The notes below the pieces were generated by a model. The model had not been told where the DNA came from. It worked only from the letters and a program-made list of their open reading frames with translations, and did not search any database. DNA of 46,390 bases from Rhodothermia bacterium (GTDB taxonomy: Bacteria > Bacteroidota > Rhodothermia > Rhodothermales > JAAAOL01): NCBI GenBank assembly GCA_030428385.1, contig JAUIDY010000041.1, forward strand, positions 1 through 46,390. The letters run 5' to 3'. Positions 35,116-44,180 of the stretch are shown here, in pieces; the first letter of the stretch is position 1; every line of letters begins with the position of its first letter. The translations under genes and the position numbers were made by a program.

Positions 35116-36789
35116 CTAAAACAAGCCGTGAATCCGTCCGTCGTCGTCCACCTCCATGTTTAGGGCGGCAGGTGCCTTCGGTAGTCCAGGCATCCGCATC
35201 ATATTGCCACAGACGACAACCAGGAAGCCCGCCCCTGCTGCCAACTGTACGTCGGTGACGGTGAGGGTCCACCCCGTTGGTGCCCCCATGCGAGAGGAAT
35301 CATCGGAGAGGGACGCCTGGGTCTTGGCAATACAGATCGGTAGTTGTCCGAAGCCAAGTTCCGTGAAGCGGTTGATTTGTTTGCGGGCACTTTTTTCGAT
35401 GTGGATGCCGTCGGCCCCGTAGATGTCACACGCAATCCGCTCGATTTTCTCTTCGATGGTCTGGTCCAAGGTGTAGGTGTACCTCGGTTCCTGATGATTG
35501 GCGCGATCCGCCAGCGCCAGCACGGTTTCCGCGAGGGCAGTTGCGCCTGCGCCGCCGTCGGCGAAAGCGGTATGGGGGACACAGCGTACCCCTAGGTCCG
35601 TGCAGAACGATGTTACTTCGTGAATTTCATCGACGGTATCGGTGGGAAAGCGATTGAGGCCGACAACAACAGGGATGCCAAATTTTTGCATGTTTCGCAC
35701 GTGTACCCGCAGGTTGGCAAGTCCTTTCGAAAAGGCTTCGGGATCGGGTACGTCCAGCGCAGAGGCCGCGGCTCCCCCGTGTAGCTTGATGGCGCGGCAG
35801 GTTGCCACCACCACCACTGCCGATGGCCATAACCCCGCCGACCGGCATACAATGTTGAAGAATTTTTCGGCTCCTAGGTCGGCCGCGAAGCCTGCTTCGG
35901 TCACCACATAGTCAGCCAGCTTCAGCGCCATACGCGCCGCAAGGACGCTGCTCGTTCCGTGGGCGATGTTGGCAAACGGACCGGCATGAATGAGCGCCGG
36001 GGTATGCTCCAAGGTTTGCACGAGGTTTGGCATAATGGCTTCGTTCAGCAAGACCGCCATGGCGCCTTCGGCCTGCAGGTCGGCAGCGCGGACCGGAGTG
36101 CCTTGCCTCGAAAAGCCCACGACAATGTTGCCCAGTCGGCGTTTGAGATCTGCCCGCGACGTAGCGAGGGCCAGGATGGCCATAATTTCGGAGGCCGCCG
36201 TAATCACGAATCCGGTTTCACGCGGGACACTGTTGATGCGTCCGCCGAGGCCAACCACAATGTTGCGCAAGGCCCGGTCATTCATGTCGAGGGCGCGGGG
36301 CCAGATAATTTCACGCACGTCCAGGTCCAGGGCATTGCCTTGATGCAGGTGGTTGTCCAGCATGGCTGCCAGCAGGTTGTGCGCAGCCGTGATGGCATGC
36401 AAGTCGCCGTTGAAGTGTAAATTGATGCGCTCCATGGGGAGCACCTGGGCATATCCTCCTCCTGCTGCGCCGCCCTTAATGCCAAAAACGGGGCCTAGCG
36501 AGGGCTCACGGAGGGTGATCATCCCCCGTTTGCCGAGTTGCCCCATGGCTTGTCCCAAGCCTACGGAGGTCAGGGTTTTTCCTTCTCCTGCCCGCGTGGG
36601 TGTCATTGCCGTTACAAGAATCAGTTTGCCATCGGGTTGATGGGCCAGCTTGTCTAGCGTATGTAGGCGGACTTTGCCCGTGTATTGGCCATAGAAGTCA
36701 AAATCTTCATCGGCAAGGCCAAGAGGTTCCAGAAAAGTGCGAATCGGATGCAAGGAGGCTTGTTGGGCTAGGTCTATGCTTGAAATCAT
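35116..36789 (-). CDS. fhs: Formate--tetrahydrofolate ligase
   Basis: The 557-residue enzyme uses ATP to join formate and tetrahydrofolate to 10-formyl-THF, for purine and formyl-Met synthesis or formate assimilation. The P-loop TPTRAGEGKT is at 63-72 and LREPSLGPVFGIKGGAAGGGYAQV follows near 94-117. Also present are HFNGDLHAITAAHNLL near 125-140 and EAGFAADLGAEKFF. Length matches the family. The ATG at 36789 is used; a TTG at 36801 would add four residues. It stands alone on the minus strand. folD and other one-carbon genes are not adjacent. Cytosolic. Confidence 0.96.
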   Translation of the reverse strand: MISSIDLAQQASLHPIRTFLEPLGLADEDFDFYGQYTGKVRLHTLDKLAHQPDGKLILVTAMTPTRAGEGKTLTSVGLGQAMGQLGKRGMITLREPSLGPVFGIKGGAAGGGYAQVLPMERINLHFNGDLHAITAAHNLLAAMLDNHLHQGNALDLDVREIIWPRALDMNDRALRNIVVGLGGRINSVPRETGFVITAASEIMAILALATSRADLKRRLGNIVVGFSRQGTPVRAADLQAEGAMAVLLNEAIMPNLVQTLEHTPALIHAGPFANIAHGTSSVLAARMALKLADYVVTEAGFAADLGAEKFFNIVCRSAGLWPSAVVVVATCRAIKLHGGAAASALDVPDPEAFSKGLANLRVHVRNMQKFGIPVVVGLNRFPTDTVDEIHEVTSFCTDLGVRCVPHTAFADGGAGATALAETVLALADRANHQEPRYTYTLDQTIEEKIERIACDIYGADGIHIEKSARKQINRFTELGFGQLPICIAKTQASLSDDSSRMGAPTGWTLTVTDVQLAAGAGFLVVVCGNMMRMPGLPKAPAALNMEVDDDGRIHGLF

Positions 36790-37027
36790 GGGAAGTACCA
36801 AGGTCGAATGAACGGAGCCTTAAAAAATTAGGCACTTGAAATAGGCACGTGGTACCCTTCGTCGTCGCGGGGAAAGGGCGCGAAGCCATGTGGGAAAAAG
36901 CCTTTCTCCATTATCCGAAACGTCCTCACAGATAGAAAGGACGCGGACAGGCGATTCTTTCCCACTCCGGAAACAGGAAGCTGAAAGGGGGGTAGGTGGT
37001 GTTTTTTTCATCCCCGCTGGAAGTCCG

Positions 37028-37366
37028 ATGTCTATCCCCGACGATACCCTTTCACGCCGCCACTTTTTACACCGATTGGGCCTGTGGGGCGCAATGGGAG
37101 CCATGGCACCACTCGCGGCCTGTGGAGGAGGAGCCGCTTCGGGAAGATGTATGGATGTGTCGGGGCTCACGGAGCAGGAGCGCCGGATGCGGGAGAGCTT
37201 GCAGTATGTGGACGTCTCGCCGCTCGCCGGGAAGACCTGCAGCAATTGCGAGTTCTGGGAGGCAGTAAAGCCAGCGGATGCCTGCGGCGGGTGCAAACTC
37301 GTCAAAGGGCCCATTCATCCCGACGGGTATTGCACATCCTGGGTACCTCAGCGGGTGAGCGCCTAG
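37028..37366 (+). CDS. High-potential iron-sulfur protein, Tat-exported lipoprotein
   Basis: The 112-residue protein begins with a twin-arginine signal (SRRHFLHRLG, 9-18) leading to a lipobox LAAC with Cys32, so it is probably Tat-exported and then lipid-anchored. The mature part is HiPIP-like: Cys71, Cys74, Cys89 and Cys102 fit the C-x2-C-x14-C-x12-C spacing for a [4Fe-4S] cluster. Cys41 and Cys86 are extra. HiPIPs carry single electrons at high potential between quinol-oxidising complexes and terminal oxidases or reaction centres. I used the ATG at 37028; the frame is open to 36890 but that would bury the Tat signal. It converges with sppA, 5 bases apart. Confidence 0.87.
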   Translation: MSIPDDTLSRRHFLHRLGLWGAMGAMAPLAACGGGAASGRCMDVSGLTEQERRMRESLQYVDVSPLAGKTCSNCEFWEAVKPADACGGCKLVKGPIHPDGYCTSWVPQRVSA

Positions 37367-37371
37367 GCTCG

Positions 37372-39159
37372 TTAGCGCACACGCAGTTCTATCGGCAAGC
37401 GGGCTTGCACCGTACCGTGCATCGTGGCGAGGTCTTCGAGAACGCGTGCGTAGCGTAGCAATTCACGCTCCACTGGGGAGGTTGTCCAGCGCATCCACAC
37501 ACTACGTGCTTGGGTGCTGAGGGCGTCGTCCAGTTGCTCGAAAAAGGTCTTGGGTTGGGGCAAGGAGCGGACGCGGTAGCTTCCCTCCTCAAGGCCGGCT
37601 TGATCGGCCGCCAGCGCCAGGGCTTCTTCGAGGCCCCCCAGTTCATCGACCAGCCCGATTTGTTGCGCCTGCTTCCCTGTCCATACGCGGCCCTGGGCAA
37701 TGGCGTCCACCTCGGCCGTTGTAAGGTTTCGGCTGTCGGCGACTTTACGGAGGAATTTGGCGTAGGTACCGTCGGTGGTTTGTTGGAGTAGCGTGCGTTC
37801 GGCATCGGAAAGGGTTTCGACGCCGGAAAACATGTCGGCATACGGGCTGGTTTGCACGCCGTCGAAGGTGATGCCGAGTTTGTTGTTGAAGAAGCCACTG
37901 ATATCGAACAACACGCTGAATACACCGATGGAACCAGTGAGCGTGAGCGGTTCCGCCACGATGGGACCATTGGCAGCGGTAGCAATCCAGTAGCCCCCTG
38001 AGGCAGCATAGTCGCCCATCGACACCACCACGGGTTTTTGTTCAGAAGCGAGGTGGATGGCCCGCCACATGGCGTCGGAGGCAACGGCCGAACCACCAGG
38101 CGAGTTGATGCGCAGGACAATGGCGTTTACGTCGTCATCATCGCGGGCTTCTTCCATCGCATCCACAAAGGTGGCCGAGCCAACGATGCCGTCCGAACTT
38201 TCGCCGGGCATGATGGTGCCGTCGGCGTACACCACCGCGATTTCGCCTGCATCACCTGTTTCCAGACCGGCTTGCGAGGCCGGGACGGCGACATAATCTT
38301 CAAGGCTCACGGTGCGCAGGTTGTCGTCCGGATCGATGCCAAGCCTGGCCTTGAACTGATCTCTCACCTCGTCCTCATACAGGAGCGCGTCCAGGAGTCC
38401 CGCATCGCGGGCTTGTTCGGCGGTGATGAGTGCTTGCTGGGCTGCGACTTGCTGCCACGCCTCGGCGGTGCGTCCGCGCCGGGCTGCAATCGCCTCCATA
38501 AAGAGAGTGTTTTGGTCGTCGAGAATCGCCGCGAGTTGTTCTTCACTGGCAGGCGAAAGGTCATCCCGCAGGAACGGCTCGACAGCGCTTTTATAGGTGC
38601 CCACGCGCACGATTTGAGGAGCCACGTCCAGCTTTTCGAGAAGGCCAGCATAGAACATCACTTCCATCTGGAAGCCGTTAAACTCAAAAAAGGCTTCGGG
38701 GTCGGCAAAAACGCTGTCAGCGGTACTGGCGAGGAAATAGTCGGCTTCCGACATCGTAGACTCGCCGCCGGAGGCATACATCGGCTTGCCACTGGCACGG
38801 AAATCCAGCAGGGCGTCGTGTAATTCTTGCAGCGTTCCCCATGAGGCAGCCACACCCCGCACCTGAAGCCAGACGGCATCAATACGGTCGTCCGCGGCCG
38901 CCTTTTTAAGCGCCATACGGATATCATGCAGGTCTACGGCGGGCTCATCGGCGAAGGCTTGGGCAAGGGCGTCGCCCGAGACCTGTTCGGGGACCGGGCC
39001 AGCAAGGGGCATGACCAAGATCGAACCAGCGCGAACGGCAGGCTGCGGGTCGGAAGAGGCTGCCAGCCCAATGATGAATAACAGACCCAGGAAGAAAAGG
39101 AGGCCGAGGGCAATGAGTGAACCCAGCACACTGGCGATCAGTGTAGAGAAAAAACGCAT
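37372..39159 (-). CDS. sppA: Signal peptide peptidase SppA, 67K type
   Basis: The 595-residue protein has one N-terminal transmembrane helix (about 8-33) and two tandem peptidase S49 domains, the long form found in Gram-negatives. It cleaves remnant signal peptides in the membrane. The catalytic Lys lies in the first domain (GTYKSAVEPF, Lys190) and the Ser in the second (GDYAASGGYW, Ser387), as in E. coli SppA. NSPGGSAVASDAMW near 352-365 is the substrate loop. The ATG at 39159 gives a proper membrane anchor; the frame extends to 39300 without similarity. It diverges from the DUF2231-like gene. Confidence 0.94.
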   Translation of the reverse strand: MRFFSTLIASVLGSLIALGLLFFLGLLFIIGLAASSDPQPAVRAGSILVMPLAGPVPEQVSGDALAQAFADEPAVDLHDIRMALKKAAADDRIDAVWLQVRGVAASWGTLQELHDALLDFRASGKPMYASGGESTMSEADYFLASTADSVFADPEAFFEFNGFQMEVMFYAGLLEKLDVAPQIVRVGTYKSAVEPFLRDDLSPASEEQLAAILDDQNTLFMEAIAARRGRTAEAWQQVAAQQALITAEQARDAGLLDALLYEDEVRDQFKARLGIDPDDNLRTVSLEDYVAVPASQAGLETGDAGEIAVVYADGTIMPGESSDGIVGSATFVDAMEEARDDDDVNAIVLRINSPGGSAVASDAMWRAIHLASEQKPVVVSMGDYAASGGYWIATAANGPIVAEPLTLTGSIGVFSVLFDISGFFNNKLGITFDGVQTSPYADMFSGVETLSDAERTLLQQTTDGTYAKFLRKVADSRNLTTAEVDAIAQGRVWTGKQAQQIGLVDELGGLEEALALAADQAGLEEGSYRVRSLPQPKTFFEQLDDALSTQARSVWMRWTTSPVERELLRYARVLEDLATMHGTVQARLPIELRVR

Positions 39160-39302
39160 AGGGGCGTGGTTTGACAAGCAAGTGAAAATGGTGTCCCGAT
39201 GACTTCGGGAGGTTGGACGTTGGCGGGTGCCAGTGGCACGTTCGCCTGATGAACAACGTAATCCTGCGCTACGCGCAAGCCGGAAGGCGGTTGCAATCAT
39301 CT

Positions 39303-39809
39303 ATGGAACAGCAGCCCCCGGTACAACCGTTTGAGCGAGCCATGATCGAGCAGGTTCTGCAATATGACATTCCGGTATTGCACCCATTGGCAGTGCATTT
39401 TCCGATGGCGTTGTTGTTGGCGGCAGCGCTTTCAGCCGTCCTATGGAGCGTTCGTGGCACTGGATTCTGGCGGCGCTGCACGTTGTGGCTGCTCACGCTA
39501 GGCATGGGCGGTGCGCTGTTCGCCTACTTTACCGGCGATGCACTGGAAGAACAGGTGGAAGGCACCCCAATCGTTGAAGAACTGGTTGGGTTTCACGAAG
39601 ACATGGCCTTGTACACGTTGATTGTAGCAGGGGTGGCCCTGCTGGCCTTGGCAGGACTTTCGGTTTGGCTGGAGCGCCGCATCACCCTTGAACGTGACGT
39701 TCCCGATCCCATTGTCGCCCGGGTGGCGATTACGGTATTTGTGGTAGCTGCTGCAGTTCTGGTGGCATGGACGGGGCATATTGGTGGTGTTATGGTTTGG
39801 GGGCAATAA
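39303..39809 (+). CDS. DUF2231-like small membrane protein
   Basis: The 168-residue protein has four predicted transmembrane helices. The first carries LHPLAVHFPMALLLAAAL, the DUF2231 hallmark with conserved His residues. A further HED motif (FHEDMALYT) opens the third helix and TGHIGG lies in the last. Such proteins are often found near cytochrome or electron-transfer genes, and the His residues could bind heme or metal, but no function is established. In-frame ATGs exist at 39249 and 39303; I took the second because similarity starts after it. Cytoplasmic membrane. Confidence 0.75.
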   Translation: MEQQPPVQPFERAMIEQVLQYDIPVLHPLAVHFPMALLLAAALSAVLWSVRGTGFWRRCTLWLLTLGMGGALFAYFTGDALEEQVEGTPIVEELVGFHEDMALYTLIVAGVALLALAGLSVWLERRITLERDVPDPIVARVAITVFVVAAAVLVAWTGHIGGVMVWGQ

Positions 39810-40061
39810 GGGGTGGCACGGGGCCAGGACCTGCACACAATGCCCGAGCGGGAAAGGCGCCCCAACTGTCCGCTATTCTGTACAGGTAGGCACCTCGATT
39901 ATTGGCACTCTTTTCTGTTGGCAGAAGGACCGGTGCCGCAGGTGTGTTTTTTAACGGTTTCGCCGTGGGTTGGCATGGCATTCTCTTAAAGATCAGGGCA
40001 CTTGGGCGTACGCGGTGTGATACCCCGGCGCATCCTGTAGTTCTAATCGGAGAGAGATACC

Positions 40062-41999
40062 ATGAGACCTGCTTCCCACCACCTGTCGTTTCGCTGGCTA
40101 CCCGCCTTTGTAATATTCATAATGCTGGCGCTGGTGGCGCAGGAGGCCATGGCACAATCGCGGCGTGGGCGGGGGTCAAGCACGGAGCAAAACGATAACC
40201 GGCGTAGCGACCGCCAGGCCCGCACACGGCAGGACGCCAGCAACCGACAGCGCGCCACCGCTCGCAAGCGCAACGACCAGCAACAGGCATCTCGCCAGCG
40301 CAGTGCCTCTCAAGCACGTAATCGTGCCAACAACCAGCGTCAGCAGCAGACCAACCGCACGCGTACCAATCAACGGACCCGCGCTTCGCAGCCGCGCCAG
40401 CAAACCCAGCGCACGCGTACCGACCAGCAACGGCGGGCTCAGCCTCAGAACAACCGTGCTCAAACACGCCAGCGGACCCAAACGCGCCAGCAGCCTCAAA
40501 CGCGCCAGCGGACCCAAACGCGTCAGCAGCCTCAAACGCGCCAGCGCACCGAAACTCGTCAGCGCACCCAGCAAAGCCGCTCCTCGTCGCGGGGGCGTGA
40601 GGCCCAGCAGAACCGCAGCGAGCGGCGGCGGCCTCAGGTTCAGGTGAAGCCGCTCGAAAATCAGAACCGCTCCCGTACCGATCGTAGTGCCGAGACAAGA
40701 CGCCGCTCAGGAAATGACCGCGCGGACCGCAGCAGGGATTCCAACCGCCAACAAGCCGACCGTACACGGGGCAACAACCGCCAACAGACCGGTCGCCGCG
40801 GGAATGATCGTCAGAACGACCGCACCCGCACCACCACGCGAACGCGTCAGCGGGTGGAGCCCAACCGGAGCGACAACCGAAACAACCGGAACCGCGACCA
40901 GCGCGTTGACCGGAACCGCCGGGACAACGACCAACGAGTGGATCGCAACCGCCGCAACAACGACCAGCGCGTTGACCGGAATCGACGTAACAACAATTCG
41001 CGGGTTGACCGGAACCGGCGCAATAACAACCAGCAGTATCGCAACAACCGCCAGCGGGACAACCGCACCTATCGCAACAACCGGCGTCGGCACTACCGTC
41101 CGAACTGGCACTACCGCTACGACCGCCCGCGTTATCAGCGACCGGTGTACCACCATCGCCACAAGCGGTACCGCCGCTATAAACACCACATCCTTGTGCA
41201 GCCGAACATCTACATCGACATCAACTGGCCGTGGTACCACCGCTACCACACTGGCTGGCGGCCCCGCTACCAGCATCGGCAGGTGGTATATGTAGAGGTG
41301 GGCTATGGCAACCAGCGCCGGAACTCCCGCATCGACGTGCGGACGCATTACTACCACCGCATCCACCGCGCCGATGAAGACCGGGCCGTGATCGACATCT
41401 TTGTTGAACGCCTCGAACTCTACGACGGAAACCAGTACCTCGGCGAAGTCACCGACATCCCTGAATCGTTGGGACGCATCCGGGCTACCGTCTATCGTAA
41501 TGGGTACGTAGACTTCGACCGCGACGTGTTCCTCGTGGGTGACCGCTACAGCGGCTTCGAATTGATTTCGACACAGCATTACAACGACTATGTGTTGAAT
41601 GCCTACAACCGCAGCCACGGATTCCGCGTGGGTGAAGTGGACCTGTACCGGGGTCGGGTGTATCAGGTGAGTCGCAGCCGCTTGTTTAATCCGTATGGCT
41701 ACACCGGCTATGCCCCGATCTCGCTGCTGCCCGAAGACACCGGTTGGCTGTTTGATTACGGGCAGGAGTCGTTTAGTGCAGCCTACTATGACCAGGACCC
41801 GCTCTACTATGGCGGCTACTACAACGATGAGTACTACGATGACGACTACTACGAATACGGCAACACCGACTACACAGCTGCCGACTTCGACGTAGACTAC
41901 GTAGAGCCGCTCACCACGGCCAACGAGCGCCAATACCGTACTGAGTTTGGAGCCAGCGTCTCATTCCGGCGAGAGGCCGAGTTTATTCGTACCGAATGA
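40062..41999 (+). CDS. Secreted Arg/Gln/Asn-rich repeat protein with acidic Tyr-rich C-terminus
   Basis: The 645-residue protein has a signal peptide (hydrophobic 13-28, probable cleavage after AMA). Residues 31-340 are low-complexity and about 29% Arg by my count, with Gln, Asn and Thr. They include three 12-residue units (QTRQRTQTRQQP type, 134-169) and four 11-residue units (DQRVDRNRRNN type, 279-322). Residues 345-410 are rich in Tyr, Arg and His. Residues 420-545 look folded (VIDIFVERLELYDGNQYLG, then GFELISTQHYNDY). Residues 565-615 are acidic and Tyr-rich. I know no family for the whole protein. A role in the cell envelope, binding polyanions such as LPS or nucleic acid, is a guess. 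It stands alone with a strong terminator. Confidence 0.85.
   Translation: MRPASHHLSFRWLPAFVIFIMLALVAQEAMAQSRRGRGSSTEQNDNRRSDRQARTRQDASNRQRATARKRNDQQQASRQRSASQARNRANNQRQQQTNRTRTNQRTRASQPRQQTQRTRTDQQRRAQPQNNRAQTRQRTQTRQQPQTRQRTQTRQQPQTRQRTETRQRTQQSRSSSRGREAQQNRSERRRPQVQVKPLENQNRSRTDRSAETRRRSGNDRADRSRDSNRQQADRTRGNNRQQTGRRGNDRQNDRTRTTTRTRQRVEPNRSDNRNNRNRDQRVDRNRRDNDQRVDRNRRNNDQRVDRNRRNNNSRVDRNRRNNNQQYRNNRQRDNRTYRNNRRRHYRPNWHYRYDRPRYQRPVYHHRHKRYRRYKHHILVQPNIYIDINWPWYHRYHTGWRPRYQHRQVVYVEVGYGNQRRNSRIDVRTHYYHRIHRADEDRAVIDIFVERLELYDGNQYLGEVTDIPESLGRIRATVYRNGYVDFDRDVFLVGDRYSGFELISTQHYNDYVLNAYNRSHGFRVGEVDLYRGRVYQVSRSRLFNPYGYTGYAPISLLPEDTGWLFDYGQESFSAAYYDQDPLYYGGYYNDEYYDDDYYEYGNTDYTAADFDVDYVEPLTTANERQYRTEFGASVSFRREAEFIRTE
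40461..40568 (+). repeat. 36-bp tandem repeat, three units
   Basis: Three near-identical 36-base units encode the 12-residue QTRQRTQTRQQP motif inside the Arg-rich secreted protein. The third unit has diverged in its last third. Confidence 0.8.
40896..41027 (+). repeat. 33-bp tandem repeat, four units
   Basis: Four 33-base units encode the 11-residue DQRVDRNRRNN motif. Codons differ between units more than residues do, which suggests selection on the protein sequence. Confidence 0.8.
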
Positions 42000-42019
42000 G
42001 TCTCAACGCCTGCACCTTG

Positions 42020-42052
42020 CGGCCCGGTGGATTCCCACCGGGCCGTTTTTTT
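42020..42052 (+). terminator. Intrinsic terminator after Arg-rich protein gene
   Basis: CGGCCCGGTGG (42020-42030) and CCACCGGGCCG (42035-42045) form a perfect 11-bp stem with a 4-base loop, followed by seven T. Confidence 0.95.
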
Positions 42053-42149
42053 ATGGTCGAAATTTCCCAAAGGAAAAAATCTGCACGAAGGAGATTAAGG
42101 CTGAGACCCGCAATTTTGCAGGTTTTTATCCACCTGAGAGAAACCAGGA

Positions 42150-42175
42150 GGCCCGTTCACGAATACGAACGGGCC
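42150..42175. promoter_or_regulatory. Inverted repeat upstream of hrcA
   Basis: GGCCCGTTC (42150-42158) and GAACGGGCC (42167-42175) form a perfect 9-bp dyad with an 8-base spacer, 112 bases before the hrcA ATG. It is not the CIRCE element bound by HrcA. It may be an operator for another regulator or an RNA hairpin. Confidence 0.4.
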
Positions 42176-42287
42176 GCGCTGTCAGGATGACGCAGCCCGT
42201 CCCCAATGGGGGGCACGTCGTGTTGGCGTCTGTCGTTTCGTCGGATCGGCAGGACAAGGCAAGACTTTTGCGGCCTCCAAACGCATC

Positions 42288-43361
42288 ATGCGAAGCCCGA
42301 ACCATCCATACCACCCCGGCCATGCCCTGAGCGACCGCGAGCAGGAGATCCTGCGGCTCGTCGTGCAGAGTTTTATCGAGACGGCGGGGCCGGTGGGGTC
42401 GCGGTACTTGGCAAGGCGCTATGCCTTAGGCCTCAGCCCGGCGTCGATCCGCAACACCATGAGCGATCTAGAAGATCGGGGCTTCCTGGGACATCCGTAT
42501 ACGTCGGCTGGACGCATGCCGACGGAACTGGGCTACCGGGCCTTTGTGGACAACTTGATGGCCACCCCTGAACTCTCACAGGCTGACAAACACGTACTGA
42601 AGGCGGAATTGGAGCAGCTCATGGGCGACACCGAGGAACTGCTACGTGAAAGCTCGCGGCTCCTGGGGCGTATGTCGAACCTGCTGGGGGTGGTGCTCAC
42701 GCCCCGGCTTTCCAAAGGGGTGCTGGAACGGCTCGACCTCGTGCCGCTTTCGTCGTCGCGGGTGATGGTGATTATCAGCGTGCGGAGTGGCTTTGTGAAA
42801 ACGCTGGTGCTGGAAGTAGAAGCGAACATGAAACGGTCTGAGTTGGGCCGGGTGGTGGCGATCCTGAACGAACGCCTTGCAGGCCTTACGCTTGAAGAAA
42901 TCCGGGAGACGTATGCTACCCGCACCCGTGATCTGAGCGGCGACACCACGGGGGTGATTCAACTGCTAGGCAAGGCTTCGAACACGGTCTTTAGCGAGCC
43001 CGCCGAGGGCCGCGTGCGCCTCAGTGGTACGCAGCAATTAATCACCCAGCCAGAATTTCACGAGGTTGATCATGTGCGGCATCTCATCGGGCTGATTGAA
43101 GATGAAGGCTATGTGGTGCACCTGCTCGAAGAAGAACGGCCCGATAGTCCCGAAGAAGTGGGACGGGCCGTGGTGAGCATTGGAAGTGAAAATAGCGACG
43201 AAAATGTCGATCAATATTCTATCGTGACCGCCCGCTATCAGGTGGGCGACACCATGGGCACCCTGGGCGTGATCGGGCCTACCCGTATGGATTACAAACG
43301 CGTCATGGCCTTGGTTGAAAACATGGCACATTTGATGAGCCGCCCCTTGCCACTGGCCTAG
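42288..43361 (+). CDS. hrcA: Heat-inducible transcriptional repressor HrcA
   Basis: The 357-residue repressor normally binds CIRCE elements and is kept active by GroE. The N-terminal winged helix has FIETAGPVGSRYLA and LGLSPASIRNTMSDLEDRGFL (48-68), then TSAGRMPTELGYR. The GAF-like middle has LVPLSSSRVMVIISVRSG and the C-terminus has IGPTRMDYKRVMALVENM. Length is typical. It starts the hrcA-grpE-dnaJ operon. I could not find the CIRCE dyad TTAGCACTC...GAGTGCTAA upstream, so direct autoregulation is not visible. Confidence 0.95.
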   Translation: MRSPNHPYHPGHALSDREQEILRLVVQSFIETAGPVGSRYLARRYALGLSPASIRNTMSDLEDRGFLGHPYTSAGRMPTELGYRAFVDNLMATPELSQADKHVLKAELEQLMGDTEELLRESSRLLGRMSNLLGVVLTPRLSKGVLERLDLVPLSSSRVMVIISVRSGFVKTLVLEVEANMKRSELGRVVAILNERLAGLTLEEIRETYATRTRDLSGDTTGVIQLLGKASNTVFSEPAEGRVRLSGTQQLITQPEFHEVDHVRHLIGLIEDEGYVVHLLEEERPDSPEEVGRAVVSIGSENSDENVDQYSIVTARYQVGDTMGTLGVIGPTRMDYKRVMALVENMAHLMSRPLPLA

Positions 43362-43413
43362 GTGGGGCTACCTCCGACAAACTTTTGCAAACGAACCATT
43401 CCAAAGACGATAA

Positions 43414-44070
43414 ATGAGCAAGAAATCTGCAAACGGGATTGAGGCCGATGCCTCGGTTGAGTTTTCTGTGGAAGAACTAGAAGGCATGGCCGCAGACATG
43501 GTGGAAGCCGTAGAAGAAACCGTGGGCGGCCTTGAGGAGGCTGTTGATGACATGGAGAACGCCGTCGAAAAAGAGGAGGGTGATGCCTTCGCGGCCGTGG
43601 CACAGATTCAGCAAGCCCTGGTTGAGACACAGGACCAACTGCTGCGGCAGGCGGCCGAGTTTCAGAACTTCCGCCGCCGCAAAGACAAAGAACTGGAGCA
43701 GCGGCTAACCAACAACAAAGCCCGCATGCTGACGCCTTTCCTGGATGTGTTGGATGACTTCCGGCGCAGCCTTGAAGCTGCCACGCAGGAAGAAGCCAAA
43801 GAAGGCACAGAAACCGGCCCGTCGTACCAGGCACTTAAAACAGGCGTCGAGATGGTCTACCAGAAGTTTTCTGATGAACTGAAGAAACTGGGTGTGGAAG
43901 CCATTGAAGCCGAAGGGTTGCCGTTCGATGAAAATCTTCACGAGGCCCTGATGCAACAACCCGCGCCGGATGACGATACGCCTTCGGGCACGGTGTTGCA
44001 GGAATTGCAGCGGGGCTATCGCCTGGGCGAGCGCGTGCTGCGCCATACGAAAGTGATTGTTGCCCAGTAA
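43414..44070 (+). CDS. grpE: Nucleotide exchange factor GrpE
   Basis: The 218-residue cochaperone releases ADP from DnaK. A long acidic N-terminal stretch (about 15-60, poor in aromatic residues) precedes a coiled coil with LLRQAAEFQNFRRRKDKELE near 76-95. LDVLDDFRRSLEAA is in the four-helix bundle, and the beta domain has GVEAIEAEGLPFDENLHEALMQ, with the GYRLGERVLRHTKVIVAQ ending as expected. It lies 52 bases after hrcA and 110 before dnaJ on the same strand. dnaK is not in the window. Cytosolic. Confidence 0.96.
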   Translation: MSKKSANGIEADASVEFSVEELEGMAADMVEAVEETVGGLEEAVDDMENAVEKEEGDAFAAVAQIQQALVETQDQLLRQAAEFQNFRRRKDKELEQRLTNNKARMLTPFLDVLDDFRRSLEAATQEEAKEGTETGPSYQALKTGVEMVYQKFSDELKKLGVEAIEAEGLPFDENLHEALMQQPAPDDDTPSGTVLQELQRGYRLGERVLRHTKVIVAQ

Positions 44071-44180
44071 GGTCCATCACGTTCGCCCGTCGCTGGTCAA
44101 CAGGCTTTTTTGCAAACGGATAGACTTGCTGAACGAGTAACCGGAGAGACCGGAACGAATTTACCTTTTATCGGCTGATT

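Noticed and set aside
40707-41933. 408-codon open frame on the minus strand, rich in Val and Ala
   Set aside because: It is the mirror of the Arg-rich gene: CGN and AAC codons read backwards give Val, Ala and Pro codons. It has no domain or plausible start, and the plus-strand frame has a signal peptide and terminator.
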